From Caenorhabditis remanei (Eukaryota; Nematoda; Chromadorea; Rhabditida; Rhabditidae), in NCBI RefSeq assembly GCF_010183535.1, contig NC_071328.1, forward strand, positions 7,750,001-7,814,000: DNA of 64,000 nucleotides, in the 5' to 3' direction. The position numbers and the translations under genes were made by a program. How positions within the stretch are numbered: the first letter of the stretch is position 1; every line of letters begins with the position of its first letter. The notes beneath the pieces were generated by a model that saw nothing but the letters and a program-made list of their open reading frames with translations, was not told where the DNA came from and made no database searches. Of the stretch, positions 33,672 to 46,369 are shown piece after piece.

Positions 33672-36379
33672 TAATGCAGGCAGTACCACCATCAAAACAT
33701 AACGAGGATCTTGAGAAACATGTTAGATTTTGAACTACATATTTTCAATTGGAATATACAGATAACAAATGAATCAATAAATTTCAGTTGACACCTCATG
33801 AATTCAATGAAACACTGAGAATATTGTATCCACATATTAGAGAAAGAGAAAATGTAAGTTTTTAGTTTTTTCGAGTTTCCAGATTCGATATAATTTAGGA
33901 TGTACGACTTCCCAGGAGATGGGATGCTACGCAGGCTTCTTCTTATTTGGAATTGCATCCAAACGGGTTTTCTGTGAACTTTAAGAGAAGTAAGTTATGA
34001 CACAGTTGAATTGATCACGTGGCTAAGATTCCTGAGGTATTGATAAAAGGAAAAGTTCTGGAATGTTTGGGAAGATAATCCTTATTTGGAGGACGAGGTT
34101 TTCCAGTGATAACAGACGAATTGGATTACTGTAATTATTGTAATCTTGAGAATTCTAAATTCTAAAAAGTGAGATGACCCGATTAATATTTCTAGATGCC
34201 AGTATCCAAGGGGATAAAGATCCATCTGGAGTTGTTCGCGCTGATTTTCATATTCCTGCAAGTGTTGGCACATATTATTTCGAGGTCAGTATTCTTCATG
34301 GACATCGCGGATGTATGGGTGTTGGACTGAGTAAACAAGGTGGAGAATTGAATCGAATGCCCGGATGGGATCCTCATTGTTATGGATATCATGGAGATGA
34401 TGGCAACTTCTTCTCTGCTTGTGGACATGGAACTGCTTATGGACCGAAATTTGGGACTGGTGATGTGATCGGATGTGGAATTGATACCACTTTGAATATG
34501 GTGTTTTTCACTAAAAATGGAAAACATTTGGGAGTGGCACTCGAGTGTAAACCTGGAGAATTAGAAGATTTATATCCGACGGTTGGATTGAAAACTCCCG
34601 GAGAAAGACTTGTTGCAAACTTTGGGCAAACTGAATTCATGTTTGACTTTGACGGATACAGAGATGTAAGTATTTAATTCAACATAGAGTAATCTTCCAC
34701 GTATCACATTTCAGATCTTGAATAATAAGAAGATTCGAATGTTAGAAGATGTGAAAGTGCCTCCAAACTTTGGAAATCATATGGACAGAGTAGTTGCCTC
34801 ATTTCTTGCACATACTGGAGCAACGGAGACTTTAAAAAGTTTCTCCAAAGTTGCCAAGTTGGATAGACCAATTGATCATGAATTTGTTAGAAAAAGAAAA
34901 GGTTTGTCTAGATCTTCTTCTTCATCTCGTTGCCTTTTTCAGAAATAGTCGATATGATTATGAATGCCACTAATGGAGCTGTAATTCAAGAGAAACTTCT
35001 GGAATATTTCCCCGGATGTCTTCAGAATCAAAACAGAGTTCAGCTTATCTTCCTCTGTCTCCGATACATTGATTTGGCCAACACGATGCAAAAAGCACCT
35101 CCAAGTTTCCGTTCTTCAATCGATGAACACCAAAATAGACCAATTTCTCCAACTGAAATTCGTGCGAAACCGCCGAAACTATTGAAAGGAAATCATTGTA
35201 AATCAACGAAAAGAACAAGAGAATCACAGAAAAAACAGTCAAATCCAAAAGTTCACACGCCGCCACCAGTTAGAAGAACTGATGCAAAGTAAATTTTTGA
35301 AGAGATTTCTGTTGTTACTAAATCTTCATTATTTCCAGAGCAACTGAAGATCTTTGTATAAAAAATTCAAACATTGATCGATTCTACACAGATGAGGATA
35401 CTGGAGAAGAGATGATTAGCATTGGTAAGTTACAGAATTCAGAATGTTTGATAGAATTATGTCTAGAAGAGTATCAATTTTTTCTTCTATCGGAATAAAT
35501 AGAGATCAACGTACAGGAATCTGAAAAACTCCGAAACGAATAGAATGCAAATAACTTTTTTCAGATGGACTCAATATAACCAAACGAATGTACGTCGAAT
35601 TGTACACGTCTGATGAATACGGAAAATTGTCATACATCATAAAATTAGGACGAGAAATTATGCGTCTTGCAGGATCAGTTGAGAACCAATTGACTAAAAA
35701 GGATAGACAAATTTTGGAAGTTCGTGGGTTCTCACATAAACTGAGGACTAATTTCATTATTCAGACTTCAATGATGATGGTTTTGTGTCCGAATCCACTG
35801 GAAAAATATCCATTGAAAGCATCAGATAGAAGATATATTTCAAATGTGATCAAGGAAACAATCAATAATTATGCACCGTCAACACCTTCGAAACCATCAA
35901 AACCAGTTAATGAAAAAGAAAAAGAGAAGAAGAAAGATGGAAAAAATAAGGAAAAGAAGGAAAAGGAAGTTGAGAAAGTTGAGAAAGTTGAAGGTAAACT
36001 GGCTGTTCTTTTTTCGTTTATTGAACTTGAGATTTCCAGAAAAGGAAACCCGAAAGATCTACTCAGAGTTACGTGGATTGTTCTTGGCTTGGAAAGGAAT
36101 TCATTATGATTTATCCTCGAGAGATGGAGTGCCTGCTTCTATTTATTTCATGAGAAATATGGTATCAGAGACACACAGACAGACCAATAACTTCATTGCT
36201 TTCAGGTACTCGACGAGCTGAAATTCCCGGAGAAGCCGATCGAGTATTCAGATGAACCAATGGAACAAGAAGCATCTGAAGCACCAGAACGTACACCAGA
36301 GCCCGTAAGAGAAGTAGATAATGGAATGGTTATGGAAGAAGATGATGATGAACTAGATGAGGAGGAAGAAGATGTTTGA
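33672..36379 (+). CDS. RanBPM (RANBP9/10) homologue, CTLH-complex scaffold
   Basis: SPRY-LisH-CTLH-CRA protein, the animal counterpart of yeast Gid1, which assembles the CTLH/GID ubiquitin ligase. About ten exons give roughly 670 residues. The N-terminal block LPRRWDATQASSYLEL leads into the SPRY domain (about 33900-34664), which holds YYFEVSILHGHRGCMGVGLS, RMPGWDPHCYGYHGDDG and LYPTVGLKTPGE. A LisH motif follows (MDRVVASFLAHTGATETLKS), then CTLH (EIVDMIMNATNGAVIQEKLL through LIFLCLRYIDL). A lysine-rich spacer is at 35880-35990. The CRA-like C-terminus (MYVELYTSDEYGKLSYI.. GREIMRLAG and later FPEKPIEYSD) ends in an acidic tail. An intron separates the TTTAAGAGA and ATGCCAGT ends (33989/34196). 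Confidence 0.92.
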
Positions 36380-37428
36380 ATTGTTTGAATTTCCTTTTTT
36401 GTAAATTTCGAATTTAATTTGTACCATATGTTGCCATTATTGAAATCACAGAAGTCTCAGGAGAGAAAAAAAGATAATGATAGGAAACTGGATTCCACCA
36501 TAATTCAGAATCATTCTTCTTTCTTTTTCTTCTTCTTACTTCTGACCACTACGACACCTCAACTCATCTGTAACAATCTCCATTTTTACACTCATTAGGT
36601 CATGAATTTTCAGTTTTTTTCAGTTTAGCTCTCATGTAAATATGCAACAAAAGACTCGATTGAATTGCACTGCAATAAACTTTTCTAATTGGAACAATTA
36701 TTTTAATGAGACACGTAACGAAACAAGACAATTTACATACAGAGCTCAGAGTCATGAATCGTCTTATTTTCTTCTAAAAAAATGATTTGGAAAGGTATTT
36801 ATTTTCGAAATTCTCAGTTCAAAAAAGTGCGAGCTCCTGGTTTTATTCAGATACATATTCTAGTAAATTTGAGATCATCAGTTGACACTATGACACATTT
36901 AGAATGTTAGCCGTGCCCATTTTTGTTTTTTTTATATGAGAAATTATGAATGTAATCATGACTCATAGGAAAATTATCTATTTCTTTTCCAGTGAATATC
37001 TATCTGTATGCCAGTCCGTCCGAATGTCCGCGTGTTTCAACAATGACCTCGTGACACCCAAAGTGTCGTTTGTCTTCATCAAAACTAGACGATTTCTCTT
37101 TTTTCTATCAAACAGATCTTTCAATCTCTTCTTGTCAATTACTACAACTTCTTCATCTTCTTCTTTTTCTTCTTCTTCTTCAACAGTCTCATAATGATCT
37201 TTCCATCTCTGCGCCTCTCCATCTCACTAACTGTTTCTCCTCTCTTCGATGATTTCCTTATCAATGTCACCTCCCCTTGCGAAAGAAAACTGTCTTCTCT
37301 TATATTTTCTCCAATCACAATTTTTGTTATTTTTTGTTTTTATTGGACTTGAAAAAAGTGATTATTCGGAGAACCCGAAAGATGAAGCGTTGTTTCCGAT
37401 GATCAAGAGTGTCTGAAGAATTTCCAAA
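36380..37428 (+). other. Intergenic spacer after RanBPM
   Basis: 1 kb between two same-strand genes. It is AT-rich with a CTT-rich run at about 37140-37185. No conserved ORF, RNA gene or repeat is recognised. The end must contain the promoter of the membrane-protein gene. Confidence 0.5.
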
Positions 37429-39840
37429 ATGTGGTTACTGCTATTCACAGCTGTTCTCTCGGCTCTTTCTGTTGTTATTCCTCAGTGTCAACCACCAAAT
37501 GGTAAGGTTTCTTCATAGTTCGGAGATAAAATGAGATATTGAGAGATGTTTGGGTTCTAGTTTTTAATGAAACTTGAAAAACCTTTAAAAATCTGCCCTT
37601 GTTATTTGGAATATCTCATGTTCACCAATCAGACAAGATATATAGATCAAATCTATATCAGCTATTATATTCTATTGCTATTAAAAGAAGAATCTCGCAA
37701 TTTTCGGTGAGACAGATGAATGCCTCTTATCTGATTCTGGTAGGAGAATCTAGACTTATAGCACACATACAACGTCAGAAAACTTTCAAAATAATCCAAA
37801 CACGGGGTAACAGCAATGAACCTCAATTCAATCTCGTAAATCGACACCGAGAGAGATGCGTTGCGTGCGCGTCGCGGCTCCCTTCAAGTGATAAGCCGCG
37901 AAGCTCGTTTTTTCGTCAAAAAAGCTCAATTTTCTTCATTTTTTCTTGTTTAAAACCGACTTTTCGTACATTTACTTTGTTTTTCGTTCGAAATATTATT
38001 ACAGAACCGAAAAAATCTTTTTTCAGTCAACTAATGCAGCGAAAAATGCACAAAATCGATGTACAAGTCAAGGAGAACATTTCAGGTTATTTTTTCCACG
38101 TATTTTTTCCGTTTAGACAGTTTCCCCGTAGATTCATGAATAAAACATTCAGGTTTCTACTTCTACGTCTTGACAGCAGCTGAAATTGTGAATCTTCGGC
38201 GCAACCTCACACCAACAACGCTTCTTCGAAATTCAGTGTAAATTTTTCATTATTTCTCTAATTTTTCTTTGTTTTTGTTTTACTATTTTAATAAAATTGA
38301 TGTTGTTCGAAAGTTTTTTGTTGTAAACGTCACCAGCTATTAGTATTCTCACAGTTTTCCGTGTCTAAAATATTCTAAAAATTATTTGTCTTTCTCGCAT
38401 TTTTCAAAGTCTGTACATTCAAAATAGTGTTTCCTGAAACAGGAAAATGTAATTCTAATTGATTTTGACTTTTTTTCTTCAAAACAGACACGTTTCTATT
38501 ATGTTTTCAGTGGAAAAAGCAGATTTCTCATAGCGCCCAGCGCCGTCCGCCGCGTCGCGGCTTATTCCGTTCGAGGCGACGCGGCTCTCGTATCAACGGA
38601 GCGCGTTTGCGCGAGGTTCATCGCTGTTACCCAGTGTCCAAACTTTCAAAAGAATCCAAAAACTTACAAAGAAAATAGAAGACTACATAGTATAGGTAAA
38701 AGCAGAACAATTTAAAATTCTGGAAAGCGAAATAGAAGTGTATTTTGACTGATTTGTTCTAAAAAGAACAATTCTGATTCAAAACATGTATGTGTTACAA
38801 TTAATTTTCAGACTGCTCCGTTCATGTTTTTCGAGTTCGTCTTTCACAAAAACCAGATGTGGATGATCCGGAAAATACAACATACAGTGTATGTCTAAAT
38901 ATGCCTCTTTCAAGTTTCGAAAAAGTTTCATTAAATTTTAGGCGGTCCAAAACAGCGAGTACGGTAACAACTACTATGAAATTCGAGGTGGCAAAGAAAT
39001 GACGCCGAAACTCGCGGCTGAAATTATCTCTAGTATGGGAAAAGATGCAGATCCTAGACTGAAAGTGAGTATTTTTAATAAAATATAATAATTTGAACGG
39101 AAATTTGGAAATATTCGAAATAATCTTATTTCGTTAAGAGCGATGTTGCCGATTGAAGCATAAAAACAAAAACCTATTTCAGGAAAAAATAACGAATAAG
39201 GAATTCTATTGGAAGGCAGTTGGACCAGGAGACCGGATGGCTTCTGCGGCTATGCAACCACCTCCACCTCCAAAAAAAGAGCAACCTTCTACAGTAAGTT
39301 TTGGATACCGTGATACTCTTCGGTGATTAGTAAACTGTTAATGGCAATTTATGCCTTAAAAATGTGTTATCACAAGCTATTATTCGTGAACAGGTCCATA
39401 ATAATTCAAGTTTCTGTTAACTTCAGCCCAGTCCCTCTACTTCGAGGCCTAGTGAATACCCAGTTCTTCTCTTTACTCTATTGGTTTGTGTTGGTATATT
39501 TGTGGGAGTTCTTCTCACTGCATTCTGCTATTTTATGGCTACAATGCAAAAAGAACCACAGTTTGATCGATCAAGTGTTGTCATCTATAACAAAGTAGGC
39601 GGAGGTAGAGATAGCCGACGTCCGATGCTTCCAAGACGAAGGGAGCAACAAATCGAATTGATTGAAAGTGCTTCAGTGGCTCCGTCCATGTCTTGTGAGT
39701 TTCCTAACCCCGCCAGACCTCTCATTTTCCTGCGTACTGTAATTTCAGCTGCGACTCGAGTTGGTCCCGCATGGAGAAATGGAAATGGAGTTGCTCTTAC
39801 TGCAGCGCCGTCGACAACCAGTCGGCACATTTCGCTTTAA
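37429..39840 (+). CDS. Unrecognised type I single-pass membrane protein
   Basis: Exon 1 (37429-37501) encodes a clear signal peptide (MWLLLFTAVLSALSVVIPQ). After a 1.3 kb intron, further exons (38812 onward) encode an extracellular segment with DCSVHVFRVRLSQKPDVDD and YYEIRGGKEMTPKLAAEIIS, then a proline-rich stalk. One transmembrane helix (LLFTLLVCVGIFVGVLLTAF, about 39463-39522) is followed by a basic cytoplasmic tail with RRPMLPRRREQQ and a C-terminus RHISL. The protein is about 255 residues. I do not recognise the family. By position it could be a Y54E5A/K05C4-series gene conserved in Caenorhabditis. Frame continuity through all splices supports it being real. Confidence 0.75.
37779..38659. 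mobile_element. Transposon-like insert in intron 1
   Basis: The termini are inverted: GGGTAACAGCAATGAACCTC at 37805 and its complement GAGGTTCATCGCTGTTACCC ending at 38632, with one mismatch. Both ends are GC-rich (sub-terminal GATAAGCCGCG-type motifs) and the middle is AT-rich. It is bracketed by a direct repeat, AACTTTCAAAA(T/G)AATCCAAA, at 37781-37800 and 38641-38659. The open frames inside do not resemble a transposase, so it is probably non-autonomous. Confidence 0.7.
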
Positions 39841-40016
39841 TTTTAAAATACATCTGTTTGCCAAATATCGAAAACCAAGACGCATTGTTCTCAAGAATAA
39901 ATTAATTGACAATAAAAGTATTGGACATTCCACAGCTGTGGGGGAAGTGGGTGATGGGTAATAAATCGGGATCAAATACATGTAAAAATAAAATAAAGAA
40001 AAATCATGAGATGTTA

Positions 40017-40996
40017 TTACTCCACTGGGTTGTAGGCGATATCTCTGCCGAGCTCCTCAGAAAACTCATACCACAACTTGCTGACGTCCATAGGTGGAAG
40101 GCGAATCTTTTCTGTTGGAGTGATATGACACACTGAAAAAAGGAAATGAAAACTGATATCAAAGTGGAAACGAGTTAGTCAGATAGAATACATTCACTTA
40201 CAATTGCAAACTCCTCCGGATCCAGAATCACGGTATGTGGCATGCATGATAGCACGGAGACCAAGATTTCTAGCTTCCTCGTCAGTCATTTTTGGTTTGT
40301 AATGATTGTCAAGGATTCCATAAGCGTTGAGAGATCCAGATCCAACGGAGCACACCTTGAGCTGGCACCGATCTCCTTCCGAGTCGACCTTGAAAATTTG
40401 TGGTCCCTTCTTGTCATATCCAGCGACCATTGATCCGACAGACAATCCTTGTCCTCGGTATCCGTAAAGAACGTTAGCAAAATACTTGCTGGCAGCGCTC
40501 ACAGTGATAGAGGTTTTCTCACGAAGCTCGTACAAAGTGCAGTATTTGGCAACAGTGCGAGTCCAGAATTGACAATCGGCGGCTCCACCGGCCATAGTAG
40601 CAACCATGCGATCTCCGATATCCAAGATCTTCATCACGGATTTCGAGGAGATGTATTCTCCACTGGAAGCACGAGAATCGACGGCAACGATGATTCCTCC
40701 TTTGTCATTTGGAGTTGCTGGCTCATAGACAAAAGCAAGAGTGGTTGTTCCTTTACGGAATTGCATGGATTTTCCAGCGGTTTCAGCGAAGTGAGTTTTC
40801 ATGAAATCGACGGGCTACAAAATTACGTATATGCTTACTTTATGCTAATTAGCTCCCGATTTTTTTTTACCTGAATTCCCAGTGGAAGCTTGGGGAAAGT
40901 GAAATCGGCACGGGCAGGCTCGCTCATGAGATTTTGCTTGGCAACTGCCAATTCGCATTCTTCATTTTCGAAATCGTCGAAAGTCTCGCCCCACAT
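40017..40996 (-). CDS. pbs-5: 20S proteasome beta-5 subunit
   Basis: The chymotrypsin-like active subunit of the 20S core. The start MWGETFDDFENEECELAV opens a propeptide of about 60 residues. The mature protein should begin at the first Thr of KGTTTLAFVYE, after autocleavage behind Gly. Catalytic neighbours are visible: Asp in VAVDSRASSGEYI (Asp17 type), Lys in SVMKILDIGDRM (Lys33 type) and the SGSLNAYG region. It has three exons. The last (starting VCHITPTEKIRLPP) follows the short intron near 40200-40140 and ends SEELGRDIAYNPVE. The length, about 280 residues, is normal for beta-5. It lies 257 bases downstream of jagunal on the same strand, a spacing compatible with an operon. Confidence 0.95.
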
Positions 40997-41253
40997 TCTG
41001 TAAACATGTTGACTAGTACACTAAAAAATGCACAAACAATTAGTTAAATAGATATCCACGGAACTGGCGGGCAGTGACCGGTATATGAAAAGTAGAACAA
41101 TACATAGTCAAAATGTTAAACTTTCAATAAAGATATGGAATTATTAGAAGGCAAAAGACTAGTTGGGAGGCATCGAAAATCTATCAACAAAAAGATACAA
41201 TTCAACAAGAACGAACATAGGAAATTGGAAAATGGAATGATTCAAATATTAAA

Positions 41254-41879
41254 TTAATCGCGTTTGACCGGAGCCCATGCGGAAGAAAGATGGTGCATGA
41301 AGTACATAGAGAATCCGTGAATTTGGAGAGCGACGGCAAAGAAAATGTACCAGATGATTACCATTGGGAAGATTCCTTTGAATGTTGGCGTATTACTGCC
41401 TTCCATGTCTTGAGCATACTCCATTAGCTCTGGAAGCTGTCCACCGAGTCCAATCATGCATGGGAAGATTCCGAAAATGAATTCAGCGTAGTAGGCATAG
41501 TGGAGAATTTTAAGCTGGAAGTCGAGGATTTATTATTTACATAAATATAATAGTATTATCTTCAACTTACTTTATTTCTCTGGAACGAAGCGAGAGCCAG
41601 CACGACTGGAACGAACGAAAGACACCAAACATACTCCCATGGATATGCTGATGGCATGTCGAGTCTTTCAAAAAATGCGCTCTTCCATCCAAAATTGGAA
41701 CGCAGAAACTCGCTGCCAACTTTCAGCCACATGAACACCAGAATTAAGAAGTGTGGTACGAAGAACCATTTGAGGATAGATTTGTACTGAACGCTTTCCT
41801 GATAGTGTTGAGCGATCCTCTGACGATTCTGGAAGTCGGTTCCGTCAGTACCCGCAGCTCGAACGCCTCGAGATGACAT
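41254..41879 (-). CDS. Jagunal homologue (ER membrane protein)
   Basis: Multi-pass ER membrane protein of the jagunal/JAGN1 family, needed for ER organisation and secretory traffic in animals. Two exons (41879 to about 41570, and about 41516 to 41254) give about 190 residues. The N-terminus MSSRGVRAAGTDGTDFQNRQ is the family start (RGxRAxGTDGxDF). Four hydrophobic segments follow: FFVPHFLILVFMWLKV, YVWCLSFVPVVLALASF, YYAEFIFGIFPCMIGL and VIIWYIFFAVALQIHGFSMY. The C-terminus is AWAPVKRD. It is the upstream member of a probable pair with pbs-5. Confidence 0.92.
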
Positions 41880-43034
41880 AGTCGCTGGAAAATTGAGAGA
41901 ATTTTTAACGAAGCAACTGATATGAAGTTCGACTAAATTGAAAACAGAAGAGCAAAGCATGGAATCAATCGAAGAAGGGAAACTTCGAGAAAGAACGAGA
42001 AAACGCTAGAAAAATTCCCGAAACGTCAATTCATAAACTCATGCTAAGTACTGGTTTCTAGCGAATCAACAGAAACTTAAAGTCATGAGTGAACTCGGTT
42101 GTATGATTTTAAAAACACTAAGCTAATGAAAGCTTCAAAAAACAGTGATTAGAAAAGTCGTAATCGACCAAAAATCGATCGACTTTGGAGTATTATAGAG
42201 ATAAAACTAAGTTTTTCAGTTAATTCAGTTACCTAAAGGAGAAAATGTTGCATTTAGAGAAGAAAAATACATTTTTTAAAACGCTATCCGGCTGAAAAAG
42301 TAGTTAAAAACCATTTGAAAATGAGAGAAAAGATGACAAAATGAAAACCCCGCCTACTTGCAAAGTGCGCGCACAATTTTTGCAATAGGGCCGCATGGTT
42401 TGACGATTTTCCGGATTTTTTTCAATAGGAGACATAATTCATTCTATGACAGGTTGTATATCGGAAAACAGATCATCAATGCGATTACTTACTGGATGAT
42501 TATCGGACACAACATCTATGTAGATTTGAAGTGTTGTTACCTTCCAACTCATTGAATAGGGATGGAGACAAATTTACCTGAGGGATACGGTAGACATTTA
42601 GAGTTAGAGCCCTAACTATTAGATAAACGATTCGTAACCATTTTCACAAAATCTCGTAATACGGTCCGGCATGATGATATCAAAAAATATGGTATGAACA
42701 ATGCTGAAAAATATTTTTTATTAAAAATCAAAGAAAACATACAAAAAGTAAAATGAATAAAGGCGATGAAAATGAAACTCCGATAATTTTTCATAAAATT
42801 CATATAAAATCTAACAAAAAACTAGTTATAGAGCGAGTTGCAAGATGCATTCTAAACAGGAGTCAATTCGATTAAACCAGTCTGTTCGATCAGTTCTACG
42901 GATAGCTACTGCTGAAATTATCTTATCGAATTGGATTGTGAGATTACTGTATGAAACCTCACGAGTTCCAATGCAGCAAAGTCACATTCCAAATACATCC
43001 CAATGAAAGAATCTTACAACTCGCTCTCTACTAG
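41880..43034 (-). other. Spacer between jagunal and sol-2
   Basis: 1.15 kb containing the 3' UTR of sol-2 and the promoter side of jagunal. It is mostly AT-rich, with a GC-rich patch at about 42355-42400 (CTTGCAAAGTGCGCGCAC). No ORF with protein-like composition is seen. Confidence 0.5.
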
Positions 43035-45162
43035 TCACCGGTTCGGCTGTACTCGTGTTGTCGCACTATTGTTGTTATTATTATTACATTTCCCATTCTC
43101 CGTTGCTCTTCTTTCTCTTATCAATACTCGAAGACGTCGTCGTTTCCTGAATTGATCACAACATACAAGGACGAGCATTGTCAAAACGATTAGAGAGAAT
43201 CCGAGGGCAGCAGATGTTATTATTTCCCGAGAGTAACCTGAAAATGTTCAAAGTTGAGTTGAGAAGATAGGACAAAGTTGATGGGTTTTTTCTAGCAAAA
43301 TGTCTTTTTATTTCATGTTTCTCTTTTTTTTGATAGAAGAATGCATAAAAATACTCACAATGTTGCTCATCGGAGAAGTCTCCTTCGACACAATTGTGAA
43401 TTCCATCACAAACAAGAGAACTGTGAATACAGAGACGAGAACGAGATGCACAGATTCCATGTCCCTGAAAATTATCTTTTTTGTTGACATGATTCTCATA
43501 GAATATAAAAAATGATAACTGTAAATAACTGAACCCATTACTGTTCTAGATTCAATGAAAGCCAGATCCAAAGATGAATTGGAGCCTACCTGTTCAACAC
43601 AAACTTGTCCACCATGACAAACGAATTGATCTTTACATGCTTCAGCACCTCCATTCCCTCCAACTATCCCATCATCTATTCCATTCTCTCCAATCAGCCC
43701 TTCAACTGCTGTCCAAACAATTTTAAATCCAATTCTTTCCTCTCCAATCATTGATGTTGCTGGCCCTTCTTGTGTTACCAATCTGACAACAATCCGATTT
43801 GCACTCGATAAATAACTCTTCATCCCTTCTTCTGAATAGTATAATTGACTTCCACAGAACTTTGCTTCCGACGTCTCTGATGCTGATTCTTTTCTATCAG
43901 TTCCATAGTTTTCATGTTTGTATCCATCAATTATTGTCAGAGACGCCCGTTCACACTCAGCAATTGTCGGAGCAAGATGTAAATGAACTATTCGAATATA
44001 TATTCTCTGACGGGCTTCGACCCGAATCAACCAGTTACACGTTGAATTCTTTGGATATGTATTTGGATAGCCGGGTGACAGAATTTCACCTGAAATCAGA
44101 GATTATATACTTTTAATTGAAACTTAACGAGTCTCGGAACTTTTTTGATTGTGATGAAGTCGTTTACCTGAAAGTTGTCCAGGTGTTGAATGTCCACCAC
44201 ATCCACTGAAAATAGGTTCTCCTAGCGTTGATATTGGTTCTTGTATTGCTGCTGAAAACTTTCTCTTCACAAAAACATAATTTCCTCTCCTCAATTACCT
44301 TCTGAAAGTATTCTATACTGAATCCTAAATCCTCGATGCTTATTATTCGCTGAAGTCGTCACAAACTGTACTTGCATCCACGATTGCATTGTATTGATTG
44401 AAGAGGGTACTGTAGTTCCACATAATCTTTCTCCGACATGTTGTCTACCGTGTCTATCGACAACTACCACAAGGAGGTAGCTATCAAGACATTGGTCACT
44501 CAATTGGTTTTTAGATGCCAAATCGAATGTCACGAATGATAGTTGAATGACATTGGAAGCAGCAGTTGTGATGTTGAAAACACAATCAAGAGGAGCTGAA
44601 TATGCAGATGGATAGCCGGGCGATTCGATGAATCCTGAAAGTTCATATTTTTGTAAAAGTTTAAACAATAATTCAGAATCTAAAACAATCAAAATCCCAC
44701 GTTTAGCTATTTGGAAGATTTCAATTTGTTGAAAACATTTCCAGGAAATTCAACAGCAAAAGACGTAGAAGTTGAATCAATTTGTAGGGTCCATTTTCCC
44801 ATTTTTCAAATGATTCTTAATATGAAATAGAGATCTAGACAAATTCAATCTACTTCTTAGAAACCAACAAAAATATATCGTGATACACTTTCTGAATTAC
44901 CAATTTTTCTCAGAAAATTATAAAAAGAAGCAATATTTTTAATGGTTACTGTAATTTTTTGACTGGTTTTTTTTTACTGGAATCAAAAAATCTTTGCATC
45001 CAGATGTTCACTTTGCAAGGATAAGTTGTCTCTAAGTCTGTTCATCTAGTTTTTTTTTGAATTACCTGTCGTTGGAGTTGACGAATGAATATGTTTTATA
45101 GGACAGTATGAACATTGAACCAGTATGATGATGTGAAAGACGATGAGAATATACTCGATCAT
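43035..45162 (-). CDS. sol-2: SOL-2-like CUB/LDLa transmembrane receptor auxiliary protein
   Basis: Neto-family type I protein. In C. elegans SOL-2 associates with the GLR-1 AMPA-type glutamate receptor. The first exon (45162 leftward) encodes a hydrophobic signal peptide (MIEYILIVFHIIILVQC). CUB1 starts GFIESPGYPSAYSAPLDCVF (about 44636-44310). A linker exon (44255-44168) is followed by CUB2 from GEILSPGYPNTYP (about 44090-43690), then an LDL-receptor class A-type cysteine module ending VCDGIHNCVEGDFSDEQHC (about 43620-43360). One membrane helix (IITSAALGFSLIVLTMLVLV, exon 43237-43035) leads to a short basic tail with an Asn run ending VQPNR. The domain order matches SOL-2. The symbol is by recall of that architecture and the K05C4 neighbourhood. 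Confidence 0.85.
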
Positions 45163-46369
45163 TTTACCATCTGCAACATAGAATATATAAAATTATACTT
45201 GAGTTTTCGAATGAACAAATAAAAAGGTCCTCAAAATGAATAAAATCCATTGAAAAATCGATGTATCTGCTCTTCTTCTTCTTCTTTTTGTCCACTTATC
45301 CAGTTGCGACTTTATGGAGAAAAAGAAGAAAAAAAGAAGAAGGAGAATGTGTTTGTGCACATCTTTTTCTTCTTTCTACTCACTTCTTCTTCTTATTCTG
45401 AAGGCAGAATGTGAAGAAGGAAAAGAAGAGAAAATTGAGAGCTCGACGCGGACGAAGGACCGCCCGAAATGGATGGAATGGCTGGTCCTTTTCTGTTAAC
45501 CAGGAGCACGAAGACGACGAAAAAGAGAAATGAGAGATGATGATGATGAAGAAAAAGTAGGAGAAAACGGAGAAATTGAAAACGTTCCATCTTTCGATGT
45601 ATGCTTTTCCAAAAGATTCCGCTCTGAAAATGAACTATCGCAGTCCCTTGCTTCTGAATTTTCAGTGTGTTCTTCATTCTTCTCATTTCTCGTAAACACC
45701 CACAACGTCCGAATTGGTAGGGGCTCAGCTGGTTTAGATTAAAACGAAATTCAGACTCCGCTTTTCGTTTCGTCTCTTTCCCTATTTTAGACTTAGAGTT
45801 CATTCTCAAAAAGTAAATATAGATATTCTGATGCCAGTTGAATTTCGATACGATGATCCCTGTATATACCTTGGAGACCTACAACGTTGATACCGTAATC
45901 TGAGTCCAGGTGTTGTGAAATCTCTCCCATTTTCACCCTTCCCTTCACAACTGTATACTTTCTCATCTTTTTTGGAAAACTCAGTTCCCTATTCACTCAC
46001 CGCCTCCCGCCCTAATTGGTAGTTTAGATGGTGCCCATCTTCTCTCCGTTCTTTTCTTCCTCCTACTTTTTCCCCAATGGACTCTTCTTTCCTCCACTTA
46101 TTCACTTTAGGCGAAGAGTGCGCCGCGCGCAGCCAATCCAATTATTCTTCTACCCCTGCTCGTCCTATTCTCCCTCCAGAATCCTACTAGTCAAGGGGTG
46201 GAAGTTATGAAAATGTGAACTTAGTGATTATATAGTAACAAATTTCATAACAAGGAGTAGATAACGAACAAAACAGAAACAATTTGAAAAAAGAACAATT
46301 ATAAAAAAGAAAACAAATCAACAACAATATATGTGATTAATCTGGAGATCTGACGACATCTTCTAACTA
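45163..46369 (-). other. Spacer between sol-2 and UTP4
   Basis: 1.2 kb between two same-strand genes, with GAAGAA-type purine/pyrimidine-rich tracts (45270-45440). The ORFs here are low complexity on both strands, and I see no conserved product. It should contain the sol-2 promoter and the UTP4 3' UTR. Confidence 0.5.

Noticed and set aside
37599..38183. 194-codon frame within intron 1 of the type I membrane protein
   Set aside because: It runs into the transposon-like insert, has no transposase motif, and the flanking exons splice in frame without it.
42355..42400. GC-rich patch similar to 53770-53810 (CTTGCAA..GCGCGC)
   Set aside because: The shared stretch is too short and gapped to call a repeat family by eye.
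45314..45809. Open frames around GAAGAA/CTTCTT tracts upstream of sol-2
   Set aside because: Low-complexity Lys/Arg or Ser/Phe translations on both strands with no conservation signal.
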